In this document: positions 9,402 through 18,572 of the stretch, in pieces | Layout of the letters: the number at the start of each line of letters is the position of its first letter | How positions within the stretch are numbered: the first letter of the stretch is position 1 | From: Nesterenkonia sp. LB17 | GTDB lineage: Bacteria; Actinomycetota; Actinomycetes; Actinomycetales; Micrococcaceae | NCBI RefSeq assembly: GCF_022565915.1 | Contig: NZ_JAJOYX010000001.1 | Coordinates: 558,001-622,000 of the forward strand | DNA: 64,000 nucleotides | Direction: 5' to 3' | Notes under the pieces: generated by a model | The model's input: only the letters and a program-made list of their open reading frames with translations | The model's database searches: none | What the model was told of the DNA's origin: nothing | Made by a program: the position numbers and the translations under genes

Positions 9402-9438
9402 CGCTCTATAGGACCGTCCCAGGATGCTTCTATGTGAG

Positions 9439-10521
9439 TCAACCCATGGTGGTGAGCACCTCGCCCTGAGTTCCGGCGGACAGGGTGCGGTAGAGCTGGC
9501 GGGTGACGTAGCGTTTCAAGCAGCGACGGATCTCCTTGGTGGTCCGTCCCTCTGCTCTTCTTCGCTCGATGTAGCGTCGAGTGTCGGGATCCGTGCGCAT
9601 TCGGGTCAAGACAATCGTGTTCAGCGCTCTGTTGAGTCGGCGATCTCCTCCTCTGTTTAACCGATGCCTCACCGTGTTCCCCGAGGAGGCCGGGATCGGG
9701 CAAGTACCAGCGATGCGCGCGAACGCGGCCTCCCCGCGGACCCTGCCAGGATAGGCCCACGCAGCGAGCACCACCGCGGCGGTGACAGCTCCAACTCCGG
9801 GAAGTTCAAGCAGCTGCGGGGCCGCAGCTTCGACGAGCCCTGTGATGACCGTGCGATTCTCAAAGAGCTCCACATTCAGGACACGAATTCTTCGGGCCAG
9901 CCGAACGGCTTCGGCCCGAGCGGCACACACCCCGACGGGTTCTTCGCGGTGTCGCCATGCAGCGATGAGCTCAATCTGTTGCGAGCTCAACGCCTTGCGC
10001 GCATCGATACCGAGATCGTAGGTCCTCACCAGAGCCGTCAGGGCATTAGTGGACCTGAGCCGCTCAACGTTGAGATGGTCTCGAGCTGAGTTGAGCACCT
10101 GTAGTGCGTCATGGATCTCGCCAGCTCTACGGTCTCGCAGAGCGGACACCGGCATCGACAGCGTCGATCGGGCAGCCGAGAAAGCATCAAGCCCATCGGT
10201 CTTGGCTCGTCCACGTTGCTTCGCTGGCGGGGGCGCTTCCACTACCCGGTAGCCTGCTTCCGCCATGACGCAGGCAAGTTTCGCGCCGTAGGAGCCAGTG
10301 CCTTCAGCGGCGACCAGCACGGCGTCGAGGTCACCATAGGTCCGGCGACTGATCCAGTCCCGGGCGCGACAGAGACCCGCTGTTGTGGTGGGGAAACTGG
10401 CTTCATCGACTGCTGCTCCGTTGGGAGCAGCGACGATGGCGTAGCTGTGGGTCGCGGCGTGGGTATCGACTCCGACCACGTATTGGTAGAAGTCCGCCGC
10501 GCTGGTCGTCAGACTGGACAT
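9439..10521 (-). CDS. IS110-family transposase, second and distinct element
   Basis: A 360-residue DEDD transposase. GVDTHAATH, AEGTGSYG and KTDGLDAFSAA mark the N-terminal catalytic domain; a helix-hairpin-helix-like 'LLELPGVGAVTAAVVLAAW' and 'CPIPASSGNTVRHRLNRGGD' mark the C-terminal domain with its serine. I take the ATG at 10521 ('MSSLTTSAADFYQYV'), since the extra upstream residues are Arg-rich and unlike a domain start. It is intact and points away from the BREX operon. Confidence 0.93.
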   Translation of the reverse strand: MSSLTTSAADFYQYVVGVDTHAATHSYAIVAAPNGAAVDEASFPTTTAGLCRARDWISRRTYGDLDAVLVAAEGTGSYGAKLACVMAEAGYRVVEAPPPAKQRGRAKTDGLDAFSAARSTLSMPVSALRDRRAGEIHDALQVLNSARDHLNVERLRSTNALTALVRTYDLGIDARKALSSQQIELIAAWRHREEPVGVCAARAEAVRLARRIRVLNVELFENRTVITGLVEAAAPQLLELPGVGAVTAAVVLAAWAYPGRVRGEAAFARIAGTCPIPASSGNTVRHRLNRGGDRRLNRALNTIVLTRMRTDPDTRRYIERRRAEGRTTKEIRRCLKRYVTRQLYRTLSAGTQGEVLTTMG

Positions 10522-10800
10522 TGCGGTGGTCCTGTTCTCTCGCTTGGGATGGGGGCGTCGTTGCCGACGTCGGCCCAGGGAGAGAGTCACTACGAGGCAT
10601 GCCTGTAATGGGTCACACCGCGCGGATTGTCATCCTCGAGGTGGACATGCTTCTGATCAGGCCATCGTGGTGGTCCAGGGTCGGCGTCGGCACCAGCAAC
10701 CAGACGGACAGATCCTGGGAAAGACACCCCATAGGGAGGTCAAGCGGTTCAGGGGTCACGCCCGGAGACTGGTGACGACACCAACCCTGCCAGCCAGCCC
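10522..10800 (-). ncRNA. Candidate bridge-RNA region of the second IS110 element
   Basis: This is the non-coding stretch upstream of the second transposase, the expected place for an IS110 bridge RNA. The stretch is GC-rich with several short complementary segments (for example around 10730-10800). No coding frame here looks real. Extent and fold are not determined. Confidence 0.3.
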
Positions 10801-10982
10801 CAGGCCGGCTATCTCAAGACTCACATGCGGTTCAATGTGTTGATCATGGGTGTTTATCTATCGATAGTCAATTAATTTGATCGATGGTAAATCTCTGGAA
10901 CGTGATGAGCTGAGACATATTCACCCGTCTTGCACGCACCTGCGCCCAGGTTTTGGTCGCCCGACTCCGTGGCGTCGTGCGC
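10801..10982. other. AT-rich junction between IS110 element and BREX operon
   Basis: The GC content drops sharply around 10850-10910. CTATCGATAG (10858-10867) is a perfect 10-bp palindrome, followed by an AATTAATTTGATCGATGG stretch. The zone sits just beyond the brxL stop, so it may hold the operon terminator or the IS right end. No gene is visible. Confidence 0.4.
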
Positions 10983-13040
10983 TTATTCCTCGAGCGCCTT
11001 CACTAGAGCGTCTTGGGCGTCGCTGTAGAAAATGAACGAGACCTTCGTGGCGACTTCGTCGCTAACATCTAAGAGCTGGCGGCGCGCAGATACCGGAAGC
11101 AACAGAGCGGAGGCGCCCTTCTCCATTGCATGCTCGGCGAGCGCCGCGGCGTTCAGTACCGTCTCGACCCCGCCGCCGAGGGACAGATTGCCGACTGCAA
11201 TCAGCCCGCCGCGCACCGACCGCTGGAGCATCGCGGAGGCAAGCGCGAGGAGTATCGGGAGGCCGAGGCCTGCTCCGGTCTTGGCAGTATCGAGGGCTCG
11301 GACTTGGGCAGTGAGATTGTGCTCACGGGGGTCACGGTCACCCACGAGTTGTCTTGCCTGGGCGACGAGGTTCTGCTCGGCGACCTTGAAGCTCTCGCGG
11401 AGCGTGGCAGGCGCAGCCTGGTTGAGCAGCCCCCTTGCGCCGGAGCCGGGGGTGTCAGTCGCTTCAATCCGATAGAGTCCGGGACCAGCGTCACCGCTGC
11501 CTTCGGAAATCGACCAGACCTGCCCTGCCGGCAGCGGGTCGATGCCGATCGAGTCGGGACTCGCCAGCTCGGGGGTCGAGACGAACTGCTCGACGCCCTC
11601 ACCGAGGCGGTACCCGAACTGCGTGTTCCGAAATTCGGCGGCACCAATGCGCCGCTGCTGCTCCTTGACACGCCGTCGGGCCTCCAGCGCGATGCGCACG
11701 GCCCATTCGAGGTCCTCGTCGGAGATGGAGGCTTCCGCGTCGGGGTACAGCAGCTTTAACAGACCATCGACCGTCTTGTTTACAGCCGCGAGGTCACGGC
11801 CCGACAACGCGGCGGAGTATTGGACGCGACCTTGGATCGACGTGAGTCGCGACTGGTCCCGGAGTCGCGACCAGCACTCAGAGAGGAAATCGCTCACGAG
11901 ACCGAAATGGTGCGTGAAGTACGTCGGGTCGAGTTTCGGGACATCCCAGCCCGGCAGGTAGGCGTGGATGCGGTCCATGAAGGCGGTGTCGTCGCGCATC
12001 TCCGGCGGCAGGGGCGAGAGGAGGTGGCCCATGCGCTGCTGATGAGCGACATCCACCTCGAAGTTGCCGACCAACACGATTGAGCCGTCAGCACGGATGG
12101 ACTCACGGCCGCGGGAGAACTCGCCTGATTCCATGTAACCCTTCATGATGTTCACGCCGTCCTTCTGATCGAAAGAGACACCTGCTATCTCGTCGAAACA
12201 CACCACGTCGTACTGCGCGACGAGGCCGCGTTGCCCAGTCGCGTTGTTCACGAACATGCGGGCGACGGTCGCCTTGCCGCCTGAGATCAGATGCGCGTAC
12301 GGTGATACCTGCTGGAACAAGTGGGACTTACCCGTGCCACGCGGTCCCAGCTCCACCATGTTGAAGTTACGCTGCACGAACGGCACCATCCGAAGCAGGA
12401 GCACGTCTTGCTCACGGTCGGTTAGCTGCACGGGCTCGAAACCCACCGATCGAAGCAACAAGTGCTTCCACTGTTCGGTTGATAACCGCGCGCGGCCTTC
12501 GGTCAGGTGCGAGAGCGAGTGACGAGTCGAGAGCTGGATGGGACGCAGCGAGCCGATGGCAAAGGGCTTGCCGTTGTTGTCCTCCGCAATCGCCGCATCG
12601 TAGAACAGGTCGACCTCGGCATAGAAGCCTCCAGTGAGCATCCGCTCGTTGTCACGCACAACGGCGTCGTCGATGCGCACGTCGCGAAGCCCAAGGCTCG
12701 GCAGCTCCGCGACGTAGGCGTTCGACTTTGCGTCAAGCCGCGCTTTGACCAGGTCGATGAGCTTGATCGTCATGCGTTCGCGAGCACGTGACTTGAACAG
12801 TTCTTCCTCGCCTGCGCGCACGGTACGGTCGGCGAGGAGTCGGCGCACAATCTGGAGGCCTTCTTCGATCTCCTCGGGATCAGTCGTGGCGCAGTATCGT
12901 CCGATTAGAAACTCGCCAACGTAGGTCGGGACGGGATACGACCCCTTGAACTGCTGCGCGAGATCTTTGCGGACAACGTATCCCTCGAACGCCGAAGCCG
13001 CAATCTCGTCGATCTCGTCTAGGATGATTGTCTCGCTCAT
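10983..13040 (-). CDS. brxL: BREX system Lon-like protein BrxL
   Basis: BrxL is a core component of type 1 BREX, needed for exclusion of phage DNA. The 685 residues fit the family. The N-terminal domain (about 1-200) leads into an AAA+ core with Walker A GPRGTGKSH (232-240) and Walker B VVCFDEIA (279-286). The C-terminal 110 residues have the Lon protease fold pattern, but by eye the Lon serine motif is replaced by KTGAGLG (about 587-593) and the Lon lysine by threonine in GGGVETVL (near 627). A proteolytic role is therefore unlikely. ATG at 13040 overlaps the pglZ stop as ATGA. It is the last gene of the operon. Confidence 0.93.
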   Translation of the reverse strand: MSETIILDEIDEIAASAFEGYVVRKDLAQQFKGSYPVPTYVGEFLIGRYCATTDPEEIEEGLQIVRRLLADRTVRAGEEELFKSRARERMTIKLIDLVKARLDAKSNAYVAELPSLGLRDVRIDDAVVRDNERMLTGGFYAEVDLFYDAAIAEDNNGKPFAIGSLRPIQLSTRHSLSHLTEGRARLSTEQWKHLLLRSVGFEPVQLTDREQDVLLLRMVPFVQRNFNMVELGPRGTGKSHLFQQVSPYAHLISGGKATVARMFVNNATGQRGLVAQYDVVCFDEIAGVSFDQKDGVNIMKGYMESGEFSRGRESIRADGSIVLVGNFEVDVAHQQRMGHLLSPLPPEMRDDTAFMDRIHAYLPGWDVPKLDPTYFTHHFGLVSDFLSECWSRLRDQSRLTSIQGRVQYSAALSGRDLAAVNKTVDGLLKLLYPDAEASISDEDLEWAVRIALEARRRVKEQQRRIGAAEFRNTQFGYRLGEGVEQFVSTPELASPDSIGIDPLPAGQVWSISEGSGDAGPGLYRIEATDTPGSGARGLLNQAAPATLRESFKVAEQNLVAQARQLVGDRDPREHNLTAQVRALDTAKTGAGLGLPILLALASAMLQRSVRGGLIAVGNLSLGGGVETVLNAAALAEHAMEKGASALLLPVSARRQLLDVSDEVATKVSFIFYSDAQDALVKALEE

Positions 13041-15370
13041 TCGGCGCCACCTACCGTCGTTTGTGCTTGGGCTAGAATCCCGCCGTTCGAGTCGATCAGC
13101 ACGACCCATGCGAGAACCCCAGCGGGGGCCTGTTCCTCATCGACGAGCACCTTCACCTCACCCGACTCTGCGGGCGATTTTGGGCCACCGACGGCGCTCG
13201 AGGCGTCGGCGGGGCGGAGCCGGATCTCGGCGACGATTTCAGCGTCGGCAGGCGCGTAGTCGATTCTGCATCGCTGCCCGGTCCACCGGACGGTCTCGAT
13301 CTCGACGGGGGCAACGGTCGTATCGCCGCGCGCCACCGTGACGAGGGGAATCACGCACTCTTGCAAACTCAAGCCGCCGTGCTCGTAGAGGCGACCCGCC
13401 TCGAACGCTGCGGCCCCCGGTGCGCTCGCCATATCAACGGACGAGTCCCATGTCCATGGCAGGATCGGGAAATCTGGACGCGCAGCCGCGTGCTTTAACC
13501 GGGCAACACGCGGCTTGCGCGTTGTGTCCCCTTCCGTAACTTGAAGCGGCAGGGTGACCCTTTGTGCTGGCCGTCCGGGTAGAAGGAACCCGTGATCGGT
13601 GACGATGACGACCGTCCGCCACCCCGCATCGAGCAACCCGCGAACCCGTTCGGCGACGAGGTCGAGCTGCTGGTCGACGAAGTCGGCTAGTGAGTGTCCA
13701 TGCGAATGGCCCAGCGAGTCGATAGAGTTCGTCTGCGTCCATGCCTTTCCGCTCGGGTCGCCCACATCGGCGGCGTCCCACTCAAGGAACTGAACACCCG
13801 CACTCGCGAGGGCCGAGCGCAGGACCGTCCCCTTGAGGGATCGACCCTGGTCGTCGGAAGCGTCGAAGGCGATTCCTCCGCCCACTGCGATCGCGATGGG
13901 AGCGACCGCCGGCTGCCCGGTTGGCGTCACGCTGGGGAATGCAGCCAGTCGTGTCTCTACGTTGGTGTCGAGCGGTGAGAGTCGCCGTGCCACGCGAATA
14001 GCCAGGTCGAAGCGAAGCGCATCTACGTAAACAACAGCAGTTCCAGTTTTGACGTCGAGGCCGGTCTGCCCGGCGTATTGGGTAGCTGCTGCTTTCTGGA
14101 AGACCCGAGCCGACTCGTCGACCCAGGGGTCGTAAAGCGCACCGAGCGCAGTGGTCACTGCGCCCCGGTCTTGCGCGGTTTTAGACCCCGCGATCGCTCG
14201 CAAAGCGAGGTCGTCGATAACGCGCCCCTCAGTGCCATACCAGGCAACTTGAGCGTCGAGGTCCGACGACCACGTCGCGTCCGCTATACGATCAGCCAGT
14301 TCGGCGAGATATCCAACGACTCGCGCGAGGGGTGCCCGCCCGAGGACCGCCCAGACGTTGTCTCGGCGCGCTGCGTGCGTGGCAGCGAGCTCGATGATCC
14401 GACTGTGCGGATCTTGGTGAGTCGCGAGCTCGCCGAGCGCATTTCGCAACGCCTCTTCCTGCTCGTGATTCCAAGATGGCCACGAGTCAGGATGCGGGTC
14501 GGTGTCTCCGAAAAGCGGCACGACAGAGGGGCGTGCCCGATCGAGGAGATTGGGGATATTTGGATAGCGGCCGGGATTTTCCTCGAACCGCTGCCAGACA
14601 GCGCCCCACTCGCCCGCCCGACTCCCGAGCTTGCTGGCCGCGGTGAGCGGGCCGTCTTTCTCAGGGCTGAAACCGTAGACGGACTTGCAGGAAGCAATGA
14701 GCGCCTGCCATCTCGCGCCTTCCAGTGATGCACGCACTGTGTCTGGGTCATTCACCCATTCGAGCAGTGTACGCGCCGCGTCCTCGAGGACGAGATGGTG
14801 CAGGCGTGACGAGTCGAGTCGCCCCATGCGTTTGAGGTCGTCAATGTCCTTGGTGAGAAACTTGTTCAGAACCTGCTTGAGGGCCCCTTTCGTCGCCGTA
14901 TCGCCAGCAAGGTCAAGCCCTGCGCCCTGCTTCGACGCGAGGAATGTGTGCGGTGTCCACGGCGCCTGGCCGTGGGCAGAGGGCCACCAATTGGAGCGGA
15001 TCGCTACCTCGGCGAGCGGCGCTAGCGCGTCGTTGAGGACCGATGCCTCGGCTACGGAACTTCGGTTGACACCAGGCAGGTAGATCACCCACCGGTTACG
15101 TTCGTCCCGTTCGGCGAGATGAGCCGGCAGTTCCACCGACTCGGAAGAAGCCAGAACGGCTCGAAGCCAAAGCGCCGGACCTTGAGCAGTTGCAGGGTCG
15201 TACTTGCCGAGAACAAGAATGGGCGCCACCTCTTGGAGGCTACGTATCACTGGCTCCCATGTGCGCTCAGGGTCGGTCCATAGAACAGCCGCTGGGGCAG
15301 AATTCGTCCCTGCGTTGAAAGCTGCGGCGTCTCTCAGCGCCTTGGCGATTACTGCACGCACGAGTGTCAT
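13037..15370 (-). CDS. pglZ: BREX alkaline-phosphatase-superfamily protein PglZ
   Basis: PglZ is the signature protein shared by all BREX types. This 777-residue copy has the expected metallo-enzyme elements in its second half: VVYVDALRFD (446-455, D450), FPSVTPTG (478-485, candidate nucleophile T482) and TDHGF (591-595), with a further conserved 'YEHGGLSLQE' segment. The N-terminal 400 residues are helical and specific to the family. Start ATG at 15370 overlaps the pglX stop as ATGA, and its own stop overlaps brxL the same way, implying translational coupling. Biochemical activity in BREX remains unsettled in the literature I know. Confidence 0.95.
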   Translation of the reverse strand: MTLVRAVIAKALRDAAAFNAGTNSAPAAVLWTDPERTWEPVIRSLQEVAPILVLGKYDPATAQGPALWLRAVLASSESVELPAHLAERDERNRWVIYLPGVNRSSVAEASVLNDALAPLAEVAIRSNWWPSAHGQAPWTPHTFLASKQGAGLDLAGDTATKGALKQVLNKFLTKDIDDLKRMGRLDSSRLHHLVLEDAARTLLEWVNDPDTVRASLEGARWQALIASCKSVYGFSPEKDGPLTAASKLGSRAGEWGAVWQRFEENPGRYPNIPNLLDRARPSVVPLFGDTDPHPDSWPSWNHEQEEALRNALGELATHQDPHSRIIELAATHAARRDNVWAVLGRAPLARVVGYLAELADRIADATWSSDLDAQVAWYGTEGRVIDDLALRAIAGSKTAQDRGAVTTALGALYDPWVDESARVFQKAAATQYAGQTGLDVKTGTAVVYVDALRFDLAIRVARRLSPLDTNVETRLAAFPSVTPTGQPAVAPIAIAVGGGIAFDASDDQGRSLKGTVLRSALASAGVQFLEWDAADVGDPSGKAWTQTNSIDSLGHSHGHSLADFVDQQLDLVAERVRGLLDAGWRTVVIVTDHGFLLPGRPAQRVTLPLQVTEGDTTRKPRVARLKHAAARPDFPILPWTWDSSVDMASAPGAAAFEAGRLYEHGGLSLQECVIPLVTVARGDTTVAPVEIETVRWTGQRCRIDYAPADAEIVAEIRLRPADASSAVGGPKSPAESGEVKVLVDEEQAPAGVLAWVVLIDSNGGILAQAQTTVGGAE

Positions 15371-18300
15371 GAGGCAGCCCCCCCCGCGTTCCGTGCTGCG
15401 CGGCGTTGGTCGAGCGTCGGGTGCAGATCATTTTGCCGCTCAGACCCGTCTGAGTTTGTTCCGCGGTCCTTGCGCCAGTGGATGTTGACCTTCGATCGGA
15501 GCACGCCAGCAGTCACGAACGGCCGAATGTTGAGCCGCACGCCATCGTCGAGGTCGGGGTTCCAGCCGATGTGCTGCTCGTGGAGTTCCTTCCAACGGAC
15601 ATAGATGTCGTACGGCGGAGCTCCGTCGAGGATCAGCTTGAACCTCGCCTGCAACGTCTCGGCTGCGGCAAGGCGTGCGTCTGCACCAGCATGGCCTGCG
15701 GCAGTTTCATGCTTCTGCCGCTCGATCCATGCGCCCAGTACCGTGAAGGTCAACTTCTCCAGTGTTTTGTGGTCGAGCTTGTGATAGTTGATGACCGCTG
15801 AGAAGCCGTCCTTGCGGCCATCCCAGACGTGCCAAAGGAACGGGCGGTTCCCGAAGACTCTGACGTGTTGCGCGAAGAATGTATCGCGGAGCCAGTCCTG
15901 CAGACGACCGTTTTTGCCACCGGCCTCGGTGACCAGAGTCCGTTCCAAAGCGCTTGACCACTCTCCGCCGTACGCGACGCTGAGGAGCTCGCGAAGCCTG
16001 GTGGAAAGGTCCGGTTCGCCTGGCAATGACTCAAGCGCGGCAATGCCATCGGCGTCGGCAACGGAATCTAGATCGTCAGGAGTCTGATCAGGCCATCTGT
16101 AGCCCAAGAGGCGCGCGACAGCGACCTGTAGCGGATACGCAGAACGTACCGGGCTACCGGCGAATAACCACTGCCGTGGGTCGCTGGATCGCTTTTCGAC
16201 CAATGGCGCTTCCTCTGCCACGGACTCCCACCGCTCGGAATCAAAGGGAACTTTCAATAGTGTCTGGTTGGTTACCTTCAGACTTCCATCGATTCGACGA
16301 ACCGAGGCGCTGAATCCGCCATCGGAAAGGCACGCCCACAGCGCCGGAAGCATGCGCGCGTCCTTTGGCCAAACTACCGCACAGTTGTTATCGAAGGATT
16401 CCCCGGTATAGCGCGTAACCGGCAAATCTCCCATCAAGGAGACAACCACCCCCGCATGACCCCAGGCCGCCTCGCCTTGGATGCTAGCAATTCCCTCCCC
16501 AGCCAACCGAGCAAGAGCGCCATCCCCATTGTCCCAGCGAAGAATGTGCTCTCGCCCTGCGAACGGGGTGGTTCTGGCGGTTGTGCTCTGATGGAATCGC
16601 CACTTACCACCAAGACTTTCCACCTCCCAGAACTTGCGAATGAGCCTGGCTGCATCACCAGTCCTGAGGCCGTACAAACTATCGGCGTACAACGAGAGAT
16701 ATGGTCCAGATTCGAGGATCTCCGGAACAATCCGAGAATCTGGATTTCGCATCGTCTCAGTCTGAGCATGAATGATCGGCGGAACACGCTTTAGCTCATG
16801 TGCCTTGAGTGCTGGAGACTTGCGGTCGGCAACGTCGAAGGACGCCCAAGTAGAGTCAGGAACCGGACGCATCGATCCCGCTACCAACAGTCCTACGTTT
16901 ACAACTTCACCAGATATGGCTGTGAATGCCCCTGTGCCAAGAAATGCGTACGCGTAGAGTGACCGCCCGGACAGGAGCTTCTCTCGCAGGGTCTTGTACC
17001 TAGAAAGTTGGGTCCATCCTTGGGGAAGCACGGCCGCTACTGAAGTCGACATAGTGAATGACCGCTCGAGCATCATCATCGCCAGGTCATGCTTCGCCTC
17101 AGGATAAAAGGTGTCGGCATGAGCCCGCAGCGGAGCGTCCTGTCTTGCGCGGGACAAGTAGGGCACATTCGTCGCGACCAGGGTGTATTGACGCGCAAGT
17201 AGTCCTGCCGCAAGCACCACGTCGGTTGCCGCACGACCAGCTACGGTCCCTTCCTGCTTCTCGCGCTCCAGAATCTTGCGAAGGGTGGCACGGACCTCAC
17301 CCCATGCGGCCCCGATGCTCATGTCAGAACAAAAGGCTGCGTCGTCTACATCGGCGGGCCGGGGCGAAATCAGCGAGCCAAGGGTGTCGGCATTCCGAAA
17401 GAGTGAGTGGAGCCGTCCAAGGAGCTTCGAAAGGTCCGAGTCCCCATTCGCATGAGCGAGCCATTCCTCCCTAGTGCCCCGAACCGGCACGCCCGAACAA
17501 GCAATCTGGGGCGCCGGCAGGTCTCGGAAGCCCCCCTGTTTCCATGCCTCGAGGGCGAGGTTGAAGGCCGCGATCTGAGTGCATCGCGGATCGAGCTCAA
17601 GCCCATGAAGGTTTTCTCTAAGTACTGCGTCCTGCGCATCCGGTATGGACAATCCCTCCTCCTCAGCACGCATCCGCCAGAGCATCCCGAACATCGCCAC
17701 GAGGAAGTGCCCAGACCCGCAGCATGGGTCCATGACAGAAACCTCGGCTGCGGTTGTCGGCCACTCGCTGAACTTGCCTGCGGCGGGAGTGCCGTCATCC
17801 AAACGGCGCATATGCTCCCAGCCGTCAATGAGCGGAGAATCCGGGTGACGGGCCGCCCACCATGCGCCGAGGGAGTTCTCAAGCAGGAAGCGGACCATGT
17901 AATTCTCGGTGAACAATTGCGTCACGGGCGATAGGTCGGAAACGCCGATCTTCACGCCGGAGTCGTTCACCCGCATCTTCTCGGCCGTCTGCCAGAACTG
18001 GTAGACCCAGCCGAGCGCGTCTTCGGTTGTGAACACCTCGGCCGGGATCTCCATGAGGAGACGCTCCAATGCGGTCCGGTGTTCGGCCGCGAATCGGACC
18101 TGCATCGCAGGGTCTGACAGTCGGAACACACCGGGCAGGATCTCCGAGGCGAAGCGAGCGGCGACGGCCCATGCGTCGGGCTCGCCCAGGTCGGGCGCAA
18201 AATCACCGCAGTCGTCCAAGGACAACGGGATGTCACGGTACTCAGGGTGCCGCAGGAGTTCGTTGACCTCTAGGAAGCGCGCAAACAGCAAGCAGTGCCA

Positions 18301-18570
18301 TTGCTCATATGCCACGTCATGAACGAGGTTTGCTAGCGGCGCGCCCGCGCGCGACGTGTCGTCCCCGAGTTGCCGGCCCTTGTCCCGAAGCGCCAGGCGG
18401 AGCCTGTTCTGCTCTTCGGTCAGGTAGGCAAGCCGACTTGGCTCACCGGCCGCGAGTGCACGCAGGGCGTCTTCGGCTGCACGCTGCGCCCTCTCGCGAG
18501 CGCGTTGTGTCTGGGCATCGAGGAATCGCCGTTGGTCGGAATTCAGAACGGTAATCTTGGCCTCAATCAT
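15367..18570 (-). CDS. pglX: BREX adenine-specific DNA methyltransferase PglX
   Basis: PglX methylates adenine in a short non-palindromic site to mark host DNA and is required for exclusion in type 1 BREX. In this 1067-residue protein, motif I is DPCCGSG (281-287) and motif IV is TNVPYL (467-472), the variant of NPPY normally seen in PglX. The long C-terminal part (about 600-1067) should contain target recognition. A TTG at 18576 overlaps the brxC stop, but I prefer the ATG at 18570 because GAAGGG lies six bases before it. No phase-variable repeat tract is visible. The recognition site cannot be predicted from this sequence. Confidence 0.95.
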   Translation of the reverse strand: MIEAKITVLNSDQRRFLDAQTQRARERAQRAAEDALRALAAGEPSRLAYLTEEQNRLRLALRDKGRQLGDDTSRAGAPLANLVHDVAYEQWHCLLFARFLEVNELLRHPEYRDIPLSLDDCGDFAPDLGEPDAWAVAARFASEILPGVFRLSDPAMQVRFAAEHRTALERLLMEIPAEVFTTEDALGWVYQFWQTAEKMRVNDSGVKIGVSDLSPVTQLFTENYMVRFLLENSLGAWWAARHPDSPLIDGWEHMRRLDDGTPAAGKFSEWPTTAAEVSVMDPCCGSGHFLVAMFGMLWRMRAEEEGLSIPDAQDAVLRENLHGLELDPRCTQIAAFNLALEAWKQGGFRDLPAPQIACSGVPVRGTREEWLAHANGDSDLSKLLGRLHSLFRNADTLGSLISPRPADVDDAAFCSDMSIGAAWGEVRATLRKILEREKQEGTVAGRAATDVVLAAGLLARQYTLVATNVPYLSRARQDAPLRAHADTFYPEAKHDLAMMMLERSFTMSTSVAAVLPQGWTQLSRYKTLREKLLSGRSLYAYAFLGTGAFTAISGEVVNVGLLVAGSMRPVPDSTWASFDVADRKSPALKAHELKRVPPIIHAQTETMRNPDSRIVPEILESGPYLSLYADSLYGLRTGDAARLIRKFWEVESLGGKWRFHQSTTARTTPFAGREHILRWDNGDGALARLAGEGIASIQGEAAWGHAGVVVSLMGDLPVTRYTGESFDNNCAVVWPKDARMLPALWACLSDGGFSASVRRIDGSLKVTNQTLLKVPFDSERWESVAEEAPLVEKRSSDPRQWLFAGSPVRSAYPLQVAVARLLGYRWPDQTPDDLDSVADADGIAALESLPGEPDLSTRLRELLSVAYGGEWSSALERTLVTEAGGKNGRLQDWLRDTFFAQHVRVFGNRPFLWHVWDGRKDGFSAVINYHKLDHKTLEKLTFTVLGAWIERQKHETAAGHAGADARLAAAETLQARFKLILDGAPPYDIYVRWKELHEQHIGWNPDLDDGVRLNIRPFVTAGVLRSKVNIHWRKDRGTNSDGSERQNDLHPTLDQRRAARNAGGAAS

Positions 18571-18572
18571 AG

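Larger units (their letters stand above)
8243..10860. mobile_element. Two IS110-family elements, tail to tail
   Basis: Two complete but dissimilar IS110-family transposase genes face each other with only 37 bp between their stop codons (9401 and 9439). IS110 elements lack terminal inverted repeats, so edges cannot be fixed by eye. The left limit is drawn at the ATAGGACC copy at 8243, which recurs at 9408 just after the first transposase. The right limit is the AT-rich palindromic zone near 10860. The pair forms the downstream border of the BREX operon. Boundaries are approximate. Confidence 0.5.
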
